A stretch of 64,000 nt of DNA. Source: Eucommia ulmoides (lineage: Eukaryota > Streptophyta > Magnoliopsida > Garryales > Eucommiaceae). Every line of letters begins with the position of its first letter. The first letter of the stretch is position 1. Both the position numbers and the translations under genes were made by a program. The stretch covers positions 61,211,231 to 61,275,230 of the forward strand of contig CM028329.1 in assembly GCA_016647705.1 (NCBI GenBank). Reading direction: 5' to 3'. The notes beneath the pieces are model-generated. The model worked only from the letters and a program-made list of their open reading frames with translations, had not been told where the DNA came from and did not search any database. Below are positions 58,276-64,000 of the stretch, piece by piece.

Positions 58276-61200
58276 TCAGCAGGCAGATTCAACCTGCATC
58301 TTCTCATGAACTGCTTTATAACACCGCAGACTGCAGAGTGGAAGCTTCGACTTCGAATCCCGGTACTTGTACGGGTTCATACAAGCTGGACCGGCACATC
58401 TTTCCCGGGGAACAGGATAACTGAAAACAAAAAACAAAACAAAATCATAAGCAAAACTATTTCCAACCCTAAAATTTGGAGACCCCAAACGGCGGTTTAG
58501 AGGTCGGGAAACCATTGATTTTGGGAAAAAATATTAGCGCTGTTTGATAACGCAACGTACTCGAGAATAAAAGTAGCATCGGTTTGGCGATTAAAAAAGT
58601 ATTTTCGAAATCAAAGGAGTAAAAAATATTTTTCTTGAAATTAAAAAAAATAAAAAAAATAGTTGTTTTAACTTCTTTTTTTATTAATTAATGAACTAAA
58701 TTGGAAACTTTTTTTCGTTATAAATTAACGCAATAGGTTGAAAAGTGGTGAAATTAATTTTTTCATCTAAATTTTACATGAAACAAATAAAACAACCCTT
58801 TATTTTAATTTTAATTTTATTTTGTCTTTATTATTAAAAAAAAAAAAAAAAAAGAGAAAAAAATTAAATAGAAGTAAATATGAAACTAGAGAGCTATAGA
58901 GAGCAAATGTTAGTTTTTCCCCTTAATTATATTTTAAATATTTAATTTAAGTCAAAATAAATTAACAGAAATTAAGCCATTTTATATATATTTTTTTTTG
59001 CTAAAATATGATTTTCTCCCTTTAATTAAAAGTAGAACGGGATGATGTGTAGGCTTTTAAAAAGTAGAGGGGTTAAATTGAAACAAGGCCAAACTAAAGG
59101 GGGGGTAAAAGGCTTAAGAAAAAATGTTACCAAAGTCAGCTATATTTTTTGTATAAATTGCCGTTTAGCGCCCTCTATTTTCAATTAGTATCACTTTATC
59201 CCCATCCACTCCAAAAAACTACATTTACCGCTTTTCTACTTTCAGCAAAATGAGAAAGAGGTATATTCCGTTAACGGATAAATTTTTCCCATCCACTTTT
59301 TTTTTTTTGTAATCGGACAAAATTACATTTTTTATATTCAGTTTTTGGATATGGATCATAGATACGATATAACGAGAACTGAACAAAACAGATGCCATTT
59401 TACCCGCGAAAGAATCCAAGAAACGGTACCTGGAAGATTTATGATCGAAAATATGGGGAAACCCCATGTCATCCGGGAATGTAACGATCGTTCCTGTAGG
59501 GCCCATAACCCATCTAACCGTATTGGATGCAAGCGTTTGTGCATATGCCGCCTTCTCCTGTATCACACAAAAAAAATACAATAAAGAAACCCGTTATAAA
59601 CTTCAATCCGGTCATCGCTTTAGGACAGAATTTTGTTCCTTTTAAAAAAAACAAAAAAAAAACAATCTGAATCTGTTTTTACCTGTGCTAGCTCCTCTTG
59701 CCGCTTCTTCACCTTATCTTCTCGTTTCTTCCTACTGGAATCTTGACCGAGTATTTTCCTTATTGCCTCGGCCTGAAGAAATCAAAGCAACACAATCATT
59801 TGCATATAAAATGTAGGAAAACAATTGCCTCACTCACTCTCAAAAAGCATCTAGTAAGATATAGTTCAGTGTCAGGTGAAACAAGCAATATGGGATTCAA
59901 CACACCCCCTCACACGTAGTGTGGAGTTTTGACAAACCACTACAGACGGATATCGAGGGAAGAGCCTAGTATCAATGTGGGATTCAACACGCACCCTCAC
60001 GCGTATGGTGGACTTTTTGATAAACCACCGTGAACGGATATCGGGGTACCAAACATCGATGTGAGATTCAATATACCCAGTATCAGATAAGAGTCCTAAC
60101 TCTGATACCATGTAGAAAGCCAACGGGCCTAACTCACTCTCAAAATATATCTGTCTTGTAATAATTTGATGATAATTACATAAACAGAATTAAAAGGCAA
60201 ACCTGTGATTCCTGAGCTGCTTTCTGACTTTGCAATTTGCGCCTCTGAGCAGCCTCTGCTTTCTTCAATTGCTGCTCCACTTCAGAAAGCTTCTCTTTTT
60301 GTTCTTTAAGAGAGGGAAAAAAAGGGCGTAAATTGTTATACTATTCACTCACAATTCATTTTCCTGCTTCGGTCCAAATCATGAAGCCCGTTACAATTTT
60401 TGACATCAAACAGCCATGTGCCATACACCTAGCTGTTTTTCCGAGTCTTTGGGTGGGGAAGAGAATGGGGGGAAAGGAAAAGGCTAGAGACACCATAAAT
60501 CCCTTTAAAAAGCAATCAAGTCCATCAAAAATCAAGTGTGATGGACGTGAATGTTTACCATCCAAAATTATGACGTCGATAATGATTTGGACTAAAGTAG
60601 GATGATTCAAAAACTTCATGGCGTTATGTGTTCAAATTATAACCACAACGCCAAAAGTAAGAGAGTAGTCAAACGTCAAGGGTGCAAAGTGTTAAAAGAG
60701 AGAGAAATGAGGCAAGGAACATAAAATGAGAAAAAAATACATACTTTTAGGCGGAGCCGGCGGTAAACCATTAGGGAACTCAATTAGGCTCCGACCCGAT
60801 GCCAAAGACGAATCTTTGCCAGAAAGAAGGGCCCGTTGGCGCATCGTTAGCGTGGTTTCCCTCTTACTTTCAGTCGGTGAATCAGAAGAATCCTTCCTTT
60901 GTTTCTTTCTCTTCTTTTCGTCAGCCTCCCCGTCTGAGGCTAAATCTTCATCCTCCACATAATCCGTGTCCTCAGATCTCTCTGATCGAGATTTCTTATC
61001 ATCTCCCATATTTTCGAGCTTACCACCCTTAGAAATCCTAGAAAGACTACGTTGTTTCTTGCTCGATTCATCCTCGGTATCCTTAAGCCCTGCAACAACC
61101 TTAAATGTTGTTCTTTGCTTCTCCAAATACCTATCCTCATCGTCTAAATAATCCTCACTGAATTCATCATCCAAAGGTCGTCTCTTTGGCACCCTTTTGC

Positions 61201-61813
61201 TCTTACGAACTCGATCAGACTTCTCTCCATGTTTTCCCGACGTGTTCTTTTCAGGCATACTTCCACCGCTAGAGGACTCCTCCTTTCTAAGACTGAAACC
61301 ACCTCTAGAGGAGAAGTCCTTCCATGGGATTCCCTGCAAACCGCTCTTCTTATCACGAGGAGGTGAAGAATCTTCGTTGGGATTGTCCTGAAATTTGGCA
61401 TCGAATTGGGTCAGAAAGATTTTCAAGATCCAAAAATGGTAATGAAAAATAAATATCATATCAATGCAAATGTAAATGATTTATTTGACATGATGTTATA
61501 AAAGTAACTAGAGTATTTTATTACTTGTTCAAGAAAAGGGTGAAAAAACTTGTGCCATTAAATCAAGACGGGAAAACATTTTAACGGTCCATATCTAATT
61601 TCAAATGATGAATAATTGAGATTAAATTTGTGCAACCTCTCAAGCCACTAATTTCAAACTTTTGTACACCACCCAACTCACTCAATAGCCTAGATGAAGA
61701 GATAAAATACTTGGGGGCGGGGGGGGGGGAGAATTTCTGCTTAAAAATTTCACACTTCCACTTGCAAAGCAGTAGAAAATCAATATAGTGCCTTTAAACA
61801 CGGGGAATTCCTA

Positions 61814-61844
<31 letters not shown>

Positions 61845-63067
61845 AACTAGGGGGGGGGGAATTTCTGCTTAAAAATTTCACACTTCCACTTGCAAAGCAG
61901 TAGAAAATCAATATAGTGCCTTTAAGCACGGGGAATTCCTAGTGTGTGTGTGTGTGTGTGTGTATAAACTAAATAATAAATCCAAGTATTTAAGACCAAA
62001 GGAAGAGGCTCCATTAAGAAACTACAATCATAGCTTCAATTTTGGAAACTTAGGCCCTATTTTGTTGTCTTTCAATTTGCAAATAGTACCATTTTTCAAA
62101 TAATCAATTTATGTTATAAATCAGTGTTCGGTTGTAAGAATTAAAAACGCGTAAATTAGCTAGATATGTTGACTCCTTCTCTAACGGGAGTAAAATATAA
62201 CTTAAAATTTTAAATACACTAAAACAATTGTATATTTCTCTGTTCAAACAAACAATATGCAAATTTAATTAATCCTAGATAAATGGAGAAATATCCAGAT
62301 CAATCGAGAATGAGATCATTCAAAAAATGAGATGATCTAAACAACCAAACGAGCCCTTATTCTCCTCCCGCTAAGTATATCTAAAACGGGATCCTAAACG
62401 ATCACTTTAAACTTAAAACAAACGAACCGTCTTTGAAAAATTCACATGGCCATAGGTTATAAAAGGACGTTGCCAGACGAACCTGGAGAATAAGCTTCCG
62501 CCGTTGTCGAGGGGCTTCTGTCGGCTGACTATTCTTTGTAAAATCACTGCCGCCAGAGTTACTGCTCGACTTGGTTTGAATGGTTCGTATGACACCACCA
62601 ACCTTGAGCTTAACTTTTTTTAATTTGTTGTCGCTACCCACTCCATCGGCAAAACCACCTGAATTCCTAGAAGAAGCAACGGCGTTGTTTTCATTAAACA
62701 ACTCGCCCTGTCCCTGCTCAGCACCTTCACCCGAACCACCATTTTCATATTGTTGCATATTTGACACTCCAACCCCGACCCCGCTATTTTTATGGGGGTA
62801 GTCACCTTCGGCCCCCAAAGCAGGAAAAACCCTAGAACCAAAATCATTAACATTGAGTACTTTCCTCCTGGCGTTGGCATCATAAATGCCATTTTCGTCA
62901 CTAGAAACCTTGCTCAAATCATCAGACGGTGTAGAAGACAAGGGTGAGCGATCATGGCTTTCAGGGAATGACTGTGACTCGGGCCTTGGTCTCCTAGAAC
63001 TTTGGCTCCTCTTCTTTCTTATGGTATTCACAATTCCTTCAAAACGGGGAGGACCAAAATCGTCCAT
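58276..63067 (-). CDS. INO80 complex subunit B-like: PAPA-1 domain and HIT zinc finger
   Basis: Six coding exons encode 563 residues: 63067-62483, 61387-60745, 60303-60203, 59772-59683, 59557-59430 and 58420-58276. All are in phase. The first 370 residues are charged and likely disordered, with basic patches (IRKKRSQSSRRPRP; RKSKRVPKRRP). They lead to a PAPA-1 region (about 375-470: LTMRQRALLSGKDSSL, then a Lys/Glu/Gln-rich helix QKEKLSEVEQQLKKAEAAQ). The C-terminus (about 517-560) is a HIT-type zinc finger with CAGPACMNPYKYR and LCSLRCYKAVHE. This pair of domains marks the yeast Ies2/INO80B family, a nuclear chromatin-remodelling subunit. ATG 63067 (MDDFGPPRFEG) is the first Met; no upstream in-frame ATG is seen, and the 5' UTR may be spliced. 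Introns hold a MITE, TRIM-like DNA and a 128-bp duplication. Confidence 0.88.
59875..60125 (-). mobile_element. TRIM/LTR-like fragment in an INO80B intron
   Basis: Three related segments carry ATGGGATTCAACACACCC, ATGTGGGATTCAACACGCAC and ATGTGAGATTCAATATACCC, with GGATATCG-GG between them. At 60,098-60,110 AACTCTGATACCA is the reverse of a primer-binding site, giving minus orientation. No partner LTR is seen, so it is a fragment or a solo-type remnant. Confidence 0.5.
60315..60700. mobile_element. 0.5-kb MITE (family 1), truncated, in an INO80B intron
   Basis: The right end GTCAAACGTCAAGGGTGCAA and interior AGCCATGTGCCATACACCTA and CCATAAATCCCTTTAAAAA match the copy in TBL intron 2. The left terminal repeat is missing, and the element starts abruptly near the exon 3 acceptor of the minus-strand gene. 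Confidence 0.6.
61731..61970. repeat. 128-bp tandem duplication with poly-G and (TG)n tracts
   Basis: GAATTTCTGCTTAAAAATTT occurs at 61731 and 61859, a 128-base offset. The rest of the unit is almost identical (one A/G difference near AAACACGGGG/AAGCACGGGG). Each unit is preceded by a G homopolymer and ends in a (TG)n run of about 10 repeats. It lies in intron 1 of the INO80B-like gene. Confidence 0.92.
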
Positions 63068-63571
63068 CAAGCTAATTAAGGGCAACGAACCGTTGAAATC
63101 ACGTGTTGAAAGAACTTCAAATGCTATTCAGACATGGATGATGCAATAAGTAGAAGAATGCTGCATCAAAAAACAAGGAAAACGGTAAGTATACAAGCCA
63201 ATCATAATCATCTTCATACAAATATAACAAGAACCAAAGAATCGTTGACAAGAAAAATACCATACGATGAGCCCAATCATGTGTATGCATCAACGAACAA
63301 ACATATTTGGATTTTGAACTAATTTTGATTAATGTAAAAAGTCAAAATAATATCGATGATATCCTTCATCAATTGTTAGAACATTCATGGGGGAAAAAAC
63401 ACTTATCCAAATAAGATTCATAAATTGGAATGTATATTTATGTTCTTCATCTTTTCAATAATAATCAATAACATATACAACCGCCATTAAATCATTCCTA
63501 GTCACCCCCATAGAACCCTGGTTCAAAATCGAGAAACGATCAGAAAAGCAAAGAACACCGAATCACCAAAC

Positions 63572-64000
63572 CAAAAATTACCAAAAATCACGCAAAAAAC
63601 AGAGAGAAATTGCGCTTAACATTGAAACCCCAGAAAACAAACGTACCCACGAAACTCAAATCAACCTCAAAAAAACACCCAAATCTGCAATAAACAATGC
63701 ACAATGAGAAAACCACCATTCCACAGAGGGAAGATCAGTAGATTATCTTTGTCCACCAAACCCAATTCGAGGCAACAACCGGAGCTGAAGAGGAAAACAA
63801 CTGATGAGACGCAAAGAAAGCAAAAATTACGAAAAATCACGCAAACAAATTAAAAAAAAAAACGAAAAAACAGAAAGAAATTGCGTTCAACATTCAAACC
63901 CCAGAAAACAACTGTACCCACGAAACGCAAATCAATCTCAAAACAACACCCGAATCCGCAATAAACAATGTACAATGAGAAAACCACAATTCGAGTCGAC
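63572..64000. repeat. Direct repeat upstream of the INO80B start
   Basis: Two copies of a roughly 150-170-base segment lie at 63572-63719 and 63821 to the window end. Shared blocks include AAAATCACGCAAA, GAAATTGCG-T-AACATT-AAACCCCAGAAAACAA, GTACCCACGAAAC and GCAATAAACAATG-ACAATGAGAAAACCAC. Between them is a non-repeated stretch that could hold the gene's leader exon and promoter. The repeat may continue beyond the window. Confidence 0.8.

Noticed and set aside
60726..61151. Plus-strand frames opposite the large INO80B exon
   Set aside because: The minus strand carries a continuous 214-codon exon with conserved PAPA-1 residues and correct splice phases; the plus-strand frames are Ser-rich shadows.
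63067..63085. Start of the INO80B-like protein at a TTG codon (MPLISLMDDF)
   Set aside because: Plant nuclear genes very rarely start at TTG, and an ATG follows six codons later.
1..64000. CRISPR array, bacterial operon, rRNA or tRNA gene
   Set aside because: Genes are intron-containing plant nuclear genes; no regularly spaced short repeats of CRISPR type and no cloverleaf or rRNA sequence was recognised. The only tRNA-like boxes belong to SINEs.

Overview
This is nuclear DNA from a flowering plant, almost certainly a eudicot. It is AT-rich, and every recognisable gene is a plant nuclear gene split by GT-AG introns, many of which carry small plant transposons (MITEs, TRIMs and an Au-type SINE). 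I reconstructed the gene models by hand: each junction was checked for splice dinucleotides, for phase and for total length divisible by three.

Layout. 1-500 has a cluster of GC-rich hairpins next to a minus-strand COX5C reading frame that stops early. 500-5,000 is repeat-rich: a probable LTR remnant, a 221-bp tandem array and AT microsatellites. 5,154-9,520 (+) is a secreted SMP-30/NHL-like beta-propeller gene with an Au SINE in its intron. 9.5-14.3 kb is transposon territory, with a complete 1.4-kb hAT-type element flanked by 8-bp duplications. 14,355-18,772 (+) is a TRICHOME BIREFRINGENCE-LIKE O-acetyltransferase gene. 20,331-30,138 (-) is an 18-exon Enhancer-of-zeste gene of the SWINGER type (PRC2 H3K27 methyltransferase). 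30-37 kb is intergenic and holds a 2.2-kb non-autonomous LTR retrotransposon. 37,163-41,664 (+) is a UBC32/UBE2J1-type ER-anchored E2. 43,316-44,152 (-) is an intronless multi-pass membrane protein whose 3' end has been tandemly duplicated. 46,231-49,684 and 53,160-56,363 (-) are two tandem plastid ClpP5-type genes with the same nine-exon structure. 58,276-63,067 (-) is an INO80-complex subunit gene with PAPA-1 and HIT zinc-finger domains.

The genes do not form one pathway; this is an ordinary plant gene neighbourhood. Two (SWN and the INO80 subunit) act on chromatin, two are plastid protease subunits, one works in ER protein quality control, one in cell-wall acetylation and one in respiration.

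Most notable points: (i) in the tandem ClpP5 pair, the upstream copy has Arg in place of the catalytic His while keeping Ser and Asp, and the downstream copy has NSQGGS in place of the usual NSPGGS; (ii) the COX5C frame is truncated beside a hairpin cluster; (iii) several MITE and TRIM families, recognisable by terminal repeats and target-site duplications, sit inside introns of most of the genes; (iv) a GC-AG intron in the SET region of SWN; (v) a leader-plus-first-exon-like segment inside the hAT element.
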